NCBI GenBank assembly: GCA_001570385.1
Contig: BBYL01000033.1
Coordinates: forward strand, 62,001-126,000
Reading direction: 5' to 3'
Origin: Microtetraspora glauca
Lineage (GTDB): Bacteria; Actinomycetota; Actinomycetes; Streptosporangiales; Streptosporangiaceae
DNA length: 64,000 nucleotides
The first letter of the stretch is position 1; every line of letters starts with the position of its first letter. A program made the position numbers and the translations under genes. Under the pieces are notes generated by a model. That model was given only the letters and a program-made list of their open reading frames with translations. It was not told where the DNA came from and made no database searches. Below are positions 54,862 through 64,000 of the stretch, one piece after another.

Positions 54862-55386
54862 GGCGGACCCTTCCCGCCCGGGCCGGCACGCTCCACGCGC
54901 GACGCGATGTCACCCCTTTTTCAGGCGTGAGCTTGCCCCTCGGGCTCAGAGATCAGGTGGTCGGGAATGCGCACGTCGCACGTGCGCGGGCACGTACTGA
55001 CGGGATCACCAGAATTCACCCCGAACCACCTCCAATCGCCACGAGACACAGCAAAGCTGGGCCAACCTATCACAACTGGCTGGCTTGTCTCTAGGATAGC
55101 GACCCGCTCCCCGGCGATCAGGTACTTCCCCTCAAAAGCCTCCAAGCCACCCCGAGCCGACCCCTCAACACTCCCAATCCCGCGCGAGCGGAGCGAGCGC
55201 CGATAGACACAGCGAGGGGCGCGGCGGGGAAGTAACCGACGAGTGAGTGGGGAGCGAGGCACGAGCGAGTGGGGAGCGAGGGACGAGTCCCGAGCAACGA
55301 GGAAAGCCGCCGTCTCAAGGGTGCCCCGAGCCCGCGCGAGCGGAGCGAGCGCCAATAGACACAGCGAGCGCCCATAAACTCAGCGG
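54862..55386. other. 525-bp intergenic region with GAGCGGAGCGAG repeats
   Basis: No convincing gene is seen; the short open frames are low-complexity. It contains a 36-bp direct repeat with one mismatch (55181-55216 and 55333-55368, core GCGAGCGGAGCGAGCGCC then ATAGACACAGCGAG) and a 22-bp tandem pair (55239-55260, 55261-55282). A -10-like TAAACT (55375-55380) lies 6 nt before the purD GTG. Confidence 0.75.
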
Positions 55387-56628
<1,242 letters not shown>

Positions 56629-56684
56629 GAAGCCCGGGTGGGGGTGGTCGTCAAAGAGGTCTGAACCACTGGCAAAATGGCATA

Positions 56685-57533
56685 GTGAAGCACCTCCACT
56701 CCGGCAAGGTCCGCGATCTGTACGAGACCGAGGACGGGCTGCTGCTGATGGTGGCCTCGGACCGGATCTCCGCGTTCGACCACGTTCTCGCGCCCGGCAT
56801 CCCCGACAAGGGCACGATCCTCACCCAGCTCTCGCTCTGGTGGTTCGAACAGCTCGCGGACGTGGTTCCCAATCATGTGGTCTCTACCGACGTGCCCGCC
56901 GAGTTCGCGGGCCGAGCGGTGTTGTGCCGCAAACTGCGGATGGTCCCGGTGGAGTGCGTCGCGCGTGGATACCTCACGGGTTCCGGGCTGATCGACTACC
57001 GCCGCGAGGGCGTGGTCTCCGGCGTGTCCCTCCCTGCCGGGCTGACCGACGGCTCGCGACTGCCCGAAGCGATCTTCACCCCGTCGACCAAGGCGCCGAT
57101 CGGACAACATGACGAGCCGATGACGTACGCGCAGGTCGTCGAGGAGGTCGGGGCGGACGTCGCGGAGCGACTCAGGCGGATCACGCTCGACGTCTACGTC
57201 CGCGGCGCCGAGATCGCCAGGGAGCGCGGCATCATCCTGGCCGACACCAAGATCGAGCTGGGCTGGGACGCCGAGGGCGAGCTGGTCCTGGGTGACGAGG
57301 TGCTCACACCCGACTCCTCCCGCTTCTGGCCGCTGGAGGAGTGGCAGCCGGGCCGGTCGCAGCCGTCGTTCGACAAGCAGTTCGTCCGTGACTGGCTGAC
57401 CTCGCCGGAGTCCGGCTGGGACAAGGCGTCCGACGAGCCGCCGCCGCCCCTTCCGGACGAGATCGTCGAGCGCACCCGGCAGCGGTACGTCGAGGCGTAC
57501 GAGCGGCTGACAGGTCGCGTCTTCCGCGGGTAG
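56685..57533 (+). CDS. purC: SAICAR synthetase
   Basis: Phosphoribosylaminoimidazole-succinocarboxamide synthase (282 residues) adding aspartate to CAIR. Recognisable are HSGKVRDLYE, VASDRISAFDHVL, IPDKGTILTQLSLWWFEQL, VPVECVARGYLTGSG and IILADTKIELG. The GTG at 56685 is chosen over the upstream open frame because conservation starts there and CAAAAT (56673-56678) lies 6 nt upstream, as for leaderless genes. Genetically close to purD. Confidence 0.96.
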   Translation: MKHLHSGKVRDLYETEDGLLLMVASDRISAFDHVLAPGIPDKGTILTQLSLWWFEQLADVVPNHVVSTDVPAEFAGRAVLCRKLRMVPVECVARGYLTGSGLIDYRREGVVSGVSLPAGLTDGSRLPEAIFTPSTKAPIGQHDEPMTYAQVVEEVGADVAERLRRITLDVYVRGAEIARERGIILADTKIELGWDAEGELVLGDEVLTPDSSRFWPLEEWQPGRSQPSFDKQFVRDWLTSPESGWDKASDEPPPPLPDEIVERTRQRYVEAYERLTGRVFRG

Positions 57534-57632
57534 TTCCTCCGCATAACGCCAGTCCCAGCGGCTACTCTGGTCAGCCTCGCCGCCGCCTTATGCGAGTCCC
57601 CACCTTTGACTTTTGACTTAGGAGTCCCATCC

Positions 57633-58910
57633 ATGGTCCGTTACCGCGTGCGCGGTGGCAACGTACTGCGCGGAACCGCCTTCATCCAGGGTGCGAAGAA
57701 CGCCGTCCTTCCCATGATCGGCGCCGCGCTGCTCGCCGCGGAGGGCCGTACGGTGCTCCGCAACGTGCCCGTGATCGAGGATGTGCGCCGTGCCGTCGAG
57801 CTGGCCCAGGCGGTCGGCGCCAAGGTGCAGTTCCACGAGGCCGAGCGCACGCTGGTCATCGACGCGTCCCAGCTCACCAGCCCGGTGTTGCCCGCGGAGA
57901 TCGCGCGGCGGTTCCGCGGTTCCGTGTTGTTCGTCCCGGCCCTGCTGCACCGCCTGGGCGAGGCGATCATCGAGGGCGTGGGCGGCTGCAATCTCGGCAG
58001 CAGGAACCTGGACTTCCACTACCTCGGCTACAAGCGGCTCGGCGCGGTCGTGGACGAGGGCGAGACCGTCATCCACATCAAGGCGGCCGGGCTGACCGGC
58101 GCCAAGCTGTACCTCGACACCCCCTCGCACACCGGCACCGAGAACCTCATCATGGCGGCCACCCTGGCGGGCGGCACCACCGTGATCGAGAACGCTGCGC
58201 TCGAGCCCGAGGTGCTCGACGTCATCACCATGCTCTCCCGGATGGGCGCCAAGATCCGCGGCGGCGGCACCGGGTTCATCACGGTCGAGGGCGTCACCGA
58301 GCTGACCGCGGTCGAGCACACCGTCATGCCGGACCGGCTGGACGCGGGCGTCTTCGCGATGGCCGCCGCGATCACCGGTGGCGAGGTCAACCTGGTCGGC
58401 GCCTCCTTGGAGCACCTCGGCGTGGTCCGCTGGAAGCTGGAGCAGATGGGCGTGGAGTTCGCCACCGACGGCGCGGTGCTGAACGTCCGCAGGAACCGCA
58501 CCCTCCGGCCGATCAACGTCATCACCGACACCTACCCGGGGTTCGCCACCGACCTGCAGTCGCCGCTGATGACGGTGGCCTGCCTGGCCGACGGCTCCAG
58601 CTACATCCACGAGCGGATCTTCGACGGGCGCTTCGCGCTCGCCGGCGAGCTGAACAAGATGGGCGCCAGGATCGAGGTCGACGAGAGCCGGGCGGTCGTG
58701 CACGGCCCGACGCCGCTGCACGGCGCCGAGGTCACCGCGCACGATCTCCGTTCGGGCATCGCGCTCGTTCTCGCCGGGCTCGGCGCCGAAGGCGAGACGA
58801 CAATCGACTCGGGTTATCTCATCGATCGCGGTCACGCTCATCTCGCGCAGCGTATGCAGGCGCTCGGGGCAGATGTGGAACGCCAGATTTCCCCTTTGGC
58901 CGCAGACTGA
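57633..58910 (+). CDS. murA: UDP-N-acetylglucosamine 1-carboxyvinyltransferase (MurA family)
   Basis: Enolpyruvyl transferase of the first committed peptidoglycan step (425 residues from ATG 57633, TAGGAG about 8 nt upstream). The catalytic Lys-Asn is in IQGAKNAVLP, the PEP-binding Arg in DLRSGIALVLAG and the base Asp in FATDLQSP. The active-site loop reads VGGCNLGSRNLD, so it keeps the Cys that fosfomycin alkylates, unlike the Asp in mycobacteria. Actinomycetes often carry two MurA-like genes, so this may be the paralogue rather than the essential copy. Confidence 0.9.
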   Translation: MVRYRVRGGNVLRGTAFIQGAKNAVLPMIGAALLAAEGRTVLRNVPVIEDVRRAVELAQAVGAKVQFHEAERTLVIDASQLTSPVLPAEIARRFRGSVLFVPALLHRLGEAIIEGVGGCNLGSRNLDFHYLGYKRLGAVVDEGETVIHIKAAGLTGAKLYLDTPSHTGTENLIMAATLAGGTTVIENAALEPEVLDVITMLSRMGAKIRGGGTGFITVEGVTELTAVEHTVMPDRLDAGVFAMAAAITGGEVNLVGASLEHLGVVRWKLEQMGVEFATDGAVLNVRRNRTLRPINVITDTYPGFATDLQSPLMTVACLADGSSYIHERIFDGRFALAGELNKMGARIEVDESRAVVHGPTPLHGAEVTAHDLRSGIALVLAGLGAEGETTIDSGYLIDRGHAHLAQRMQALGADVERQISPLAAD

Positions 58911-59073
58911 TCCCTGGGCCCAATTTTGTGCCGCTGAGCTGGCAAAACGTTCTGATTGGCCTTCCACGGGCCGTATGCAGAACGGAATTCCGGCAAATTT
59001 GGGCGTGACATTACGGCCGCCACACGCGATCGTTCCAAAGAGAGCTTCAACCAATTTGGAAACGGTCACGCGG

Positions 59074-60420
59074 ATGGGACAGACATTGGTCGAGCGCACG
59101 GAAGAGAATCCGCGCGGGTCACGCCTGGGCACGATGACTCCGGATCTCACTATCGGTGTGGTGGGGCCGCATGATCTGGTCGAGCGAGTGATGCTCATGG
59201 GTCATGCGGCCGCGCCTGTGCCGTGCCGCCTGGTGGCGGCCGCCTACCGGGACGAGCAGGAGGCGGCCGACAAGGTGACCAGGCTCGGCCCGAACGTGGA
59301 CGCCTGCCTGTTCTCCAGCCCCGCACCCTACGAGATCGCCCGCCGCGCGGGCGTCCTCACCATGCCCGCCACCCACGTACAGCTGGGTGGCGCCGCCCTG
59401 GCCGCCGCCATCGCCCAGGCGGCGATGGACGAGCGGATCGACCCCCGGCGGGTGAGCGTGGACGTGCTCACCCGGGCGGAGATCGACGAGGCGTACACCG
59501 ACCTGGGCCTGCCCTCCGGCGAGGTGCACAGCCGCGACGAACCCGGTGCCACCGGCACCATCGCCGCGTTCCATGAGCGCCTGATCCGGCAGGGGGCCGC
59601 GACGGGGGCGCTGACCTGCGTTCCCGGGGTCGCCGACCGGCTGTCCGCCGCGGGCCTGCCCGTCGTGCGGATCCGCCCCACCTCGGCCGCGGTCCGTACG
59701 GCACTGCACACGGCGGCGCTGCTCGGGGCGCACCACCGGCTGGAGGAGTCGCAGCTCACGGTCGTGCTGGTGGAGGTCCCCACGCTGCGCGAGCCGGTAC
59801 GGCGGGCCGCGCCCCGCTACTGGCGGGACGAGCTGCGGCTGTCGCTGCACCGCCTGCTCGTCCAGGAGGCCAACCGGATCAATGCCAGTGTGTGGCCGAT
59901 CGACGACCACAGCTACCTGGTGGTGGCCTCACGGGGCTCGATCGCGGCCGCGACGGACGGCTTCCGGGTGTTGCCGTTCGCCGCCAAGATCAGGGACGAG
60001 CTCGGCCTGGCCGTCGAGGTGGGGGTGGGCATGGGCCGTACCACCCATGACGCCGAGACGCACGCGCGCGGCGCGCTGGGGCGCAGCCAGGGGGCGAAGA
60101 ACTCGCAGGGCTTCGCGGTCGACAGGGAGGGCCGCGCGCTGGTCCCGCCGCCGCGGATGCCTCCGCACACGGCCGGTATGGCCAAGCCGAAGGGCGTCGA
60201 GGTGCTCGCCCGGCTGGCGGCCAAGCTGGAGGGCGGCGACACGGTGGTGGACGCCGAGAGCGCGGGCAAGATGCTCGGCGTCACGCCGCGCACGGCCCGG
60301 CGGTTGCTGCGCACGCTGGTTGACGAGGGACTCGCGTGGCCGCTTCCGCCGAACCGTACGCCCGCCCCGGGCCGGCCGCGCCAGCTCTACCGGCTCATCG
60401 TGGAAAAACTCAACCGCTGA
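59074..60420 (+). CDS. Regulator with divergent GGDEF-like core and C-terminal helix-turn-helix
   Basis: The 448-residue protein resembles actinomycete proteins beginning TPDLTIGVVGPHDLVERVM. Residues 20-215 form an alpha/beta sensor half of PrpR-N type, by eye. Residues 230-380 look like a GGDEF/GTP-cyclohydrolase-III-type fold without an intact GGDEF signature, and 395-448 form a winged helix (AGKMLGVTPRTARRLLRTLVDEGLAW). It probably regulates transcription in response to a small ligand. ATG 59074 is used; ATG 59134, 20 residues later, is an alternative. No target is obvious. Confidence 0.75.
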   Translation: MGQTLVERTEENPRGSRLGTMTPDLTIGVVGPHDLVERVMLMGHAAAPVPCRLVAAAYRDEQEAADKVTRLGPNVDACLFSSPAPYEIARRAGVLTMPATHVQLGGAALAAAIAQAAMDERIDPRRVSVDVLTRAEIDEAYTDLGLPSGEVHSRDEPGATGTIAAFHERLIRQGAATGALTCVPGVADRLSAAGLPVVRIRPTSAAVRTALHTAALLGAHHRLEESQLTVVLVEVPTLREPVRRAAPRYWRDELRLSLHRLLVQEANRINASVWPIDDHSYLVVASRGSIAAATDGFRVLPFAAKIRDELGLAVEVGVGMGRTTHDAETHARGALGRSQGAKNSQGFAVDREGRALVPPPRMPPHTAGMAKPKGVEVLARLAAKLEGGDTVVDAESAGKMLGVTPRTARRLLRTLVDEGLAWPLPPNRTPAPGRPRQLYRLIVEKLNR

Positions 60421-60437
60421 GTCAGGACATGTCCGGC

Positions 60438-60443
60438 TATTGT
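60438..60443 (+). promoter_or_regulatory. -10-like hexamer for the EamA transporter gene
   Basis: TATTGT lies 8 nt before ATG 60452 with no Shine-Dalgarno sequence, as in the other probable leaderless genes of the window. Confidence 0.45.
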
Positions 60444-60451
60444 CATGAGCC

Positions 60452-61384
60452 ATGGGGAAGAACACTCATGGCATCAGGATCTGGCTGGCGTTGACGACCG
60501 TCTACATCGTGTGGGGGTCGACCTATCTCGGCATCCGTGTGGCCATCGAGACCTTGCCCACCCTGCTCAGCGGTGGGCTGCGGTTCGTCACCGCCGCGCT
60601 GGTCCTCGGCACCGCGTTGCTGCTCATCAGGGGACGCGAGCCGTTCCGCATGACGTGGCGGGAGGCGGGCGGCGCGGCGTTGGTGGGTGTACTGCTGCTG
60701 ACCAGCGGCAACGGCCTGGTGGCGGTCGCCGAGGAGCACATGGGCACAGGACTGGCGGCGCTGCTCGTCGCCTCCGTCCCGCTCTGGCTCGTCATGCTGC
60801 GCACGGTCTTCCGGGACCGGCCGCAGGCGCTGACGCTGGCCGGTGTGCTGGTCGGGTTCGTGGGGGTCGGCGGGCTCTCTCTGGGCGGCGCGACCGGGTC
60901 GAACCCCATCGGGGTCACCGTCATCCTGATCGCGTCGCTGTCGTGGTCGCTCGGCTCCTTCCTGTCGGCGCGCATCCCCATGCCCAAGAACCCGTTCGCG
61001 GCGAGCACGGTCGAGATGGCCGTCGGCGGCGCCGGGCTGCTGCTCATCGGCACCGGGCTGGGCGAGCGCTTGGACCCGGCCGCCGTGAGCGGCCGGTCCT
61101 GGGCCGCGCTGGCCTACCTGATCGTGGTGGGCTCGCTCGTCGGCTTCACGTCGTACGTCTGGCTGCTGGGGAACGCGCCCATCTCGCTCGTCTCCACGTA
61201 CGCGTACGTCAACCCGGTCGTGGCCGTGCTGCTCGGCGTGGCCGTGCTCGGGGAGAACGTCACCGCGGGCATGCTCGGCGCCGGCGCGCTGATCGTGATC
61301 GGCGTCGCCCTGGTGGTGTCCACCGAGCGCCGCGGCCGTGGCGCGGCCGTACCGGAATCGGAACCGGAGGCCGTGCCGAGCTGA
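60452..61384 (+). CDS. EamA/DMT-family transporter
   Basis: Ten-helix drug/metabolite transporter (310 residues) with two EamA repeats: YIVWGSTYLGIRVAIETLP in the first and LVGFTSYVWLLGNAPISLVSTYAYVNPVVAVLLG in the second. Relatives export amino acids or metabolites such as threonine or purines; the substrate is not predictable here. It is convergent with the aminotransferase gene. Confidence 0.9.
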   Translation: MGKNTHGIRIWLALTTVYIVWGSTYLGIRVAIETLPTLLSGGLRFVTAALVLGTALLLIRGREPFRMTWREAGGAALVGVLLLTSGNGLVAVAEEHMGTGLAALLVASVPLWLVMLRTVFRDRPQALTLAGVLVGFVGVGGLSLGGATGSNPIGVTVILIASLSWSLGSFLSARIPMPKNPFAASTVEMAVGGAGLLLIGTGLGERLDPAAVSGRSWAALAYLIVVGSLVGFTSYVWLLGNAPISLVSTYAYVNPVVAVLLGVAVLGENVTAGMLGAGALIVIGVALVVSTERRGRGAAVPESEPEAVPS

Positions 61385-61397
61385 CCCGCGGGACGGG

Positions 61398-62462
61398 TCA
61401 GACGCCGAACGCCTCGGCGGCGGCGAGGAACGTGTCGTTGGCCTCCTGGTCGCCGATCGAGACCCGCGCCCCCTCGGTGCCGAAGGGCCGCACGGCCACG
61501 CCGTACCCGGCGCAGAACTCGGCGAAATCGGGGGTCCGGTCGCCGAGGCGCATCCAGACGAAGTTGGCCTCGGTCGGGGGGATCGTCCAGCCCTGGGAGA
61601 TCAGCGCCTCCCTGACCCGGGTGCGCTCCTTGACCACGGCCTCGACGCGCTCCAGGAGCTCGTTCTCGGCCTTGACGGACGCGATGGCGGCGGCCTGGGC
61701 GATGTGGTTGACCGCGAACGGCACCGTGGTCTTGCGCACGGCGGCGGCCACGGGCTCGTGCCCCACCAGGTAACCCACGCGCAGCCCGGCCAGGCCGTAC
61801 GCCTTGGAGAACGTGCGCAGGACGGCCACGTTCGGGCGGTCGCGGTAGAGCGTCAGGCCGTCGGGAACGTCCTCGTCACGGACGTACTCGCGGTAGGCCT
61901 CGTCGAGGATCACCAGAACGTCGTCGGGGACGCGGTCGAGGAACTTCACCAGCTCGGCGGAGCGGTTGACCGTACCGGTCGGGTTGTTCGGGTTGCAGAC
62001 GAAGATCAGGCGGGTCGCGTCGGTGATCGCCCCCGCCATGGCGTCGAGGTCGTGCGTCTCGTCGTCGAGCGGCACCTGGACCGAGGTCATGCCGGCCAGG
62101 TCCGCGAGCAGGGGATACGCCTCGAAGGAGCGCCACGCGTAGATCGCCTCGGCGCCCGGCTCGCCGACGGTCTCGAAGATCTGCTGCGCCACCGTGACCG
62201 AGCCGGGGCCCAGCGCGACATGCTCGTACGGCACGGCGAACCGCTCGGCCAGGGCCTCGGTGAGGGCGACGGCGGCGGGGTCGGGGTAGCGGTGGATCTG
62301 CGTCGCGGCCTCGGCGATGGCCTCCCGGACGCTCGGCAGCGGCCCGAACGGGCTCTCGTTGGAGGACAGCTTGAACGATCTGCCGTCAGGGGCGACGACG
62401 GCCTTGCCCGGCTTGTACGGGGGCATGGTGTCGAGTACGGCCCTGAAACGCGGCGTCGACAT
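61398..62462 (-). CDS. hisC: Histidinol-phosphate/aromatic aminotransferase
   Basis: PLP-dependent class I aminotransferase of 354 residues. The PLP lysine is in LRTFSKAYGLAGLRVGY, with NESPFGPLP, the PLP-phosphate segment GSVTVAQQIF, and NPNNPTGTVN. ATG 62462 has GAGGAGGACG just upstream. It lies apart from other his genes, so it may be the HisC2/Pat form acting on aromatic amino acids rather than the biosynthetic histidine enzyme. Confidence 0.88.
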   Translation of the reverse strand: MSTPRFRAVLDTMPPYKPGKAVVAPDGRSFKLSSNESPFGPLPSVREAIAEAATQIHRYPDPAAVALTEALAERFAVPYEHVALGPGSVTVAQQIFETVGEPGAEAIYAWRSFEAYPLLADLAGMTSVQVPLDDETHDLDAMAGAITDATRLIFVCNPNNPTGTVNRSAELVKFLDRVPDDVLVILDEAYREYVRDEDVPDGLTLYRDRPNVAVLRTFSKAYGLAGLRVGYLVGHEPVAAAVRKTTVPFAVNHIAQAAAIASVKAENELLERVEAVVKERTRVREALISQGWTIPPTEANFVWMRLGDRTPDFAEFCAGYGVAVRPFGTEGARVSIGDQEANDTFLAAAEAFGV

Positions 62463-62542
62463 GCTCGTCCTCCTCGAATCAGTCTGTTTATGCACTAAAT
62501 ACCCTACTGATGATGGCGGACTGAGGGGGACGGCCGACGGCG

Positions 62543-63187
62543 TCACGACCCGAGGTAGCGCAGCACGGCGAGCATCCGGCGGCTGTATCCGCTGACGTGC
62601 TCGATGCGCAGCTTCACGAAGATCGAGTTGATGTGCTTCTCGACCGCGCTCTGCGAGATGTGCAGCGACTCGCCGATCGAGGCGTTGGTGCGGCCCTCCG
62701 CCATGTGCGCGAGCACGTCGCGCTCCCGGGACGTGAGCGCGGCCAGCGGGTCGACGTGGGTGGTCCGGGCGAGGAGCTGCCTGACGACCTCGGGATCGAA
62801 GGCCGCCCCACCGGCTCCGACGCGTTCGAGGGCGTCGAGGAACTCGTCCACCTGCGCCACGCGGTCCTTGAGGAGGTAGCCCACTCCCTCCGTGTCGGAG
62901 GTGATCAGCTCGGTGGCGTACCGCTTCTCGACGTACTGCGAGAGGACCAGCACGCCGACGCCCGGATGCCGCCGCCGGATCTCCAGCGCCGCCCGCAGGC
63001 CCTCGTCGGCGTGACCGGGAGGCATCCGGACATCGGTGACGACCACGTCCGGCGGGTCCTGCGCCACCGCGGCGACCAGCGCGTCGCCGTCCCCGACCGC
63101 GGCGAGGACCTCGTGGCCCTCGTCGGCGAGCAGCCGGACCAGGCCCTCGCGCAGGAGCGCCGAGTCCTCGGCCAGGATCACCCGCAC
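62543..63187 (-). CDS. NarL/LiaR-family response regulator
   Basis: DNA-binding regulator (214 residues). The receiver has E7-D8 (ILAEDSALLREGL), phospho-acceptor in DVVVTDVRMPPGH and Lys in GYLLKDRVAQ. A LuxR helix-turn-helix (LTSRERDVLAHMAEGRTNASIGESLHISQSAVEKHI) ends the protein. Its start overlaps the end of the kinase gene by 10 nt, so the pair is translationally coupled. Target unknown. Confidence 0.94.
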   Translation of the reverse strand: MRVILAEDSALLREGLVRLLADEGHEVLAAVGDGDALVAAVAQDPPDVVVTDVRMPPGHADEGLRAALEIRRRHPGVGVLVLSQYVEKRYATELITSDTEGVGYLLKDRVAQVDEFLDALERVGAGGAAFDPEVVRQLLARTTHVDPLAALTSRERDVLAHMAEGRTNASIGESLHISQSAVEKHINSIFVKLRIEHVSGYSRRMLAVLRYLGS

Positions 63188-64000
63188 GGGAGCGCCACCT
63201 CGATCACGGTGGGCCCGCCGGGCGGGCTGTCGACCAGGAGCCGCCCGTCGAGTGCGGCCACCCTGCGGGCCAGCCCGCCCAGGCCGGTACCGGAGGGATC
63301 GGCCCCGCCCCGGCCGTCATCGCATATGCGCATAGTCACCACTTTGTCGCCTGCGATCAGATCCGCGGTAATCCGCTCGGCCTTCGCGTGCTTGGCCGCG
63401 TTGGTCACCGCCTCGCAGACCACGAAGTAGACGGCGGTCTCGACACTCGGCGGGAGCCGTACGGGCAGGTCACAGGTCATCGTGACCGGCACGGCCGACC
63501 GCTCGGCCACTCCGGACAGCGCCTCCTCCAGCCCGAGCGTGTCCAGCGCCGTCGGATACACCCGCCAGGCCACGTCGCGTAGCTCCCGCAGCGCCTCCCT
63601 GGACTGGTCGTGCGCCTGGCGCAGCAACTCGTCGAGAAGCTCCGGGCGCCGTCCCCGTCGGGCCCGGCCGAGCAGTACGGCCAGCGCGACCAGGCGTTGC
63701 TGGACCCCGTCGTGCAGGTCGCGCTCGATGCGGCGCCGTTCCTCGTCGACCGCCTCGACGATGCCGGCCCGGCTCGCGGCCAGCTCGTCGATCCGCCTGT
63801 GCAGCAGCTCCTCCTGACTCGGGCCCAGCAGGCGGCGGGCCAGCCGCCGTTCCAGAGCGCCGACGCCCGCGATGCCCTGCAGGACGAGGAAGAACATGAC
63901 CGCGCCGGCGACCACCAGGTACGCGATGATCGGCGCGGTCGGGGCGATGCCGTCCGGCCGCTCACCGGCCAGCCAGCCGCCGACGAACAGCACCCCGGTC
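63178..64000 (-). CDS. Sensor histidine kinase, NarX/LiaS type (5' end outside window)
   Basis: The kinase continues past the right edge; a GTG at 63993 is not necessarily its start. Visible are a hydrophobic segment (IIAYLVVAGAVMFFLVLQG), a coiled coil, HisKA_3 with phospho-acceptor His in RRIERDLHDGVQQRL, N-box VCEAVTNAAKHAKAE and G-boxes ICDDGRGGADPSGTGLGGL. It is the partner of the response regulator encoded directly downstream. Confidence 0.92.
   Translation of the reverse strand, partial: TGVLFVGGWLAGERPDGIAPTAPIIAYLVVAGAVMFFLVLQGIAGVGALERRLARRLLGPSQEELLHRRIDELAASRAGIVEAVDEERRRIERDLHDGVQQRLVALAVLLGRARRGRRPELLDELLRQAHDQSREALRELRDVAWRVYPTALDTLGLEEALSGVAERSAVPVTMTCDLPVRLPPSVETAVYFVVCEAVTNAAKHAKAERITADLIAGDKVVTMRICDDGRGGADPSGTGLGGLARRVAALDGRLLVDSPPGGPTVIEVALPCG

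Noticed and set aside
54921..55355. Open frames in the corA-purD spacer
   Set aside because: Translations are Ser/Arg/Pro repeats produced by the GAGCGGAGCGAG-type repeat; no ribosome site or family resemblance.

Overview
The window looks like a chromosomal segment of a high-GC Gram-positive actinomycete, most likely of the Streptosporangiales or Streptomycetales. By eye the coding DNA is very GC-rich, with G/C third positions and frequent GTG or TTG starts. DUF3151, DUF5999, RsbW-like and SpoIIE-like proteins, a multi-HAMP hybrid kinase and an RlmA(II)-type methyltransferase also fit such an actinomycete. The genus is inference. I saw no rRNA, tRNA, CRISPR array, transposase or integrase.

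Layout. 1-3.7 kb: an ABC-2 exporter (ATPase cut by the left edge, plus permease) followed by a DesK/DesR-type two-component system. 3.8-9.8 kb: single housekeeping or accessory genes (DoxX, prolyl aminopeptidase, MOSC protein, methyltransferase, acyltransferase, DUF5999, RsbW-like kinase, SnoaL-like protein). 9.9-22.5 kb: a complete L-rhamnose locus. One arm (rhaT-P-Q-S-M-I-D plus a second, FucI/AraA-like isomerase) runs leftwards. The divergent arm is a LacI-type regulator and rhamnulokinase. The shared control region has matching AT-rich operator-like sites. 22.7-33.3 kb: assorted genes (NUDIX, MMPL exporter, propeller-like secreted protein, MFS, metallo-hydrolase, rRNA methyltransferase, S9 peptidase, SpoIIE phosphatase). 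33.5-38.3 kb: a giant soluble hybrid kinase with seven HAMP modules and its response regulator, divergent from the SpoIIE phosphatase. 38.3-43 kb: a NYN-domain protein with a repeat-bearing 3' end, then an ECF-type sigma factor fused in one chain to a zinc anti-sigma domain, a membrane helix and a large exported region. 43-49 kb: core metabolism (pyrE, fbaA, DUF3151, purA, glycerophosphodiesterase). 49-51.2 kb: P450 and ferredoxin with a divergent TetR regulator. 51.2-52.8 kb: an AAA ATPase/PD-(D/E)XK nuclease-like gene lying between two perfect 66-bp direct repeats, one of which is the 3' end of the tetR gene; this looks like an inserted cassette. 52.9-64 kb: DUF2785, CorA, purD, purC, murA-type gene, a GGDEF-like/HTH regulator, EamA transporter, hisC-type aminotransferase and a second NarL-type two-component pair, cut by the right edge.

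Three themes stand out. First, two unusual proteins or loci: the membrane-tethered sigma factor and the direct-repeat-flanked ATPase/nuclease cassette. Second, short tandem duplications sit repeatedly on gene-gene junctions (853, 1725, 13558, 38291), sometimes copying start or stop regions. Third, at least ten genes have a -10-like hexamer 6-8 nt before the start codon and no Shine-Dalgarno sequence, suggesting leaderless mRNAs. All function calls rest on reading motifs by eye; no database search was run.
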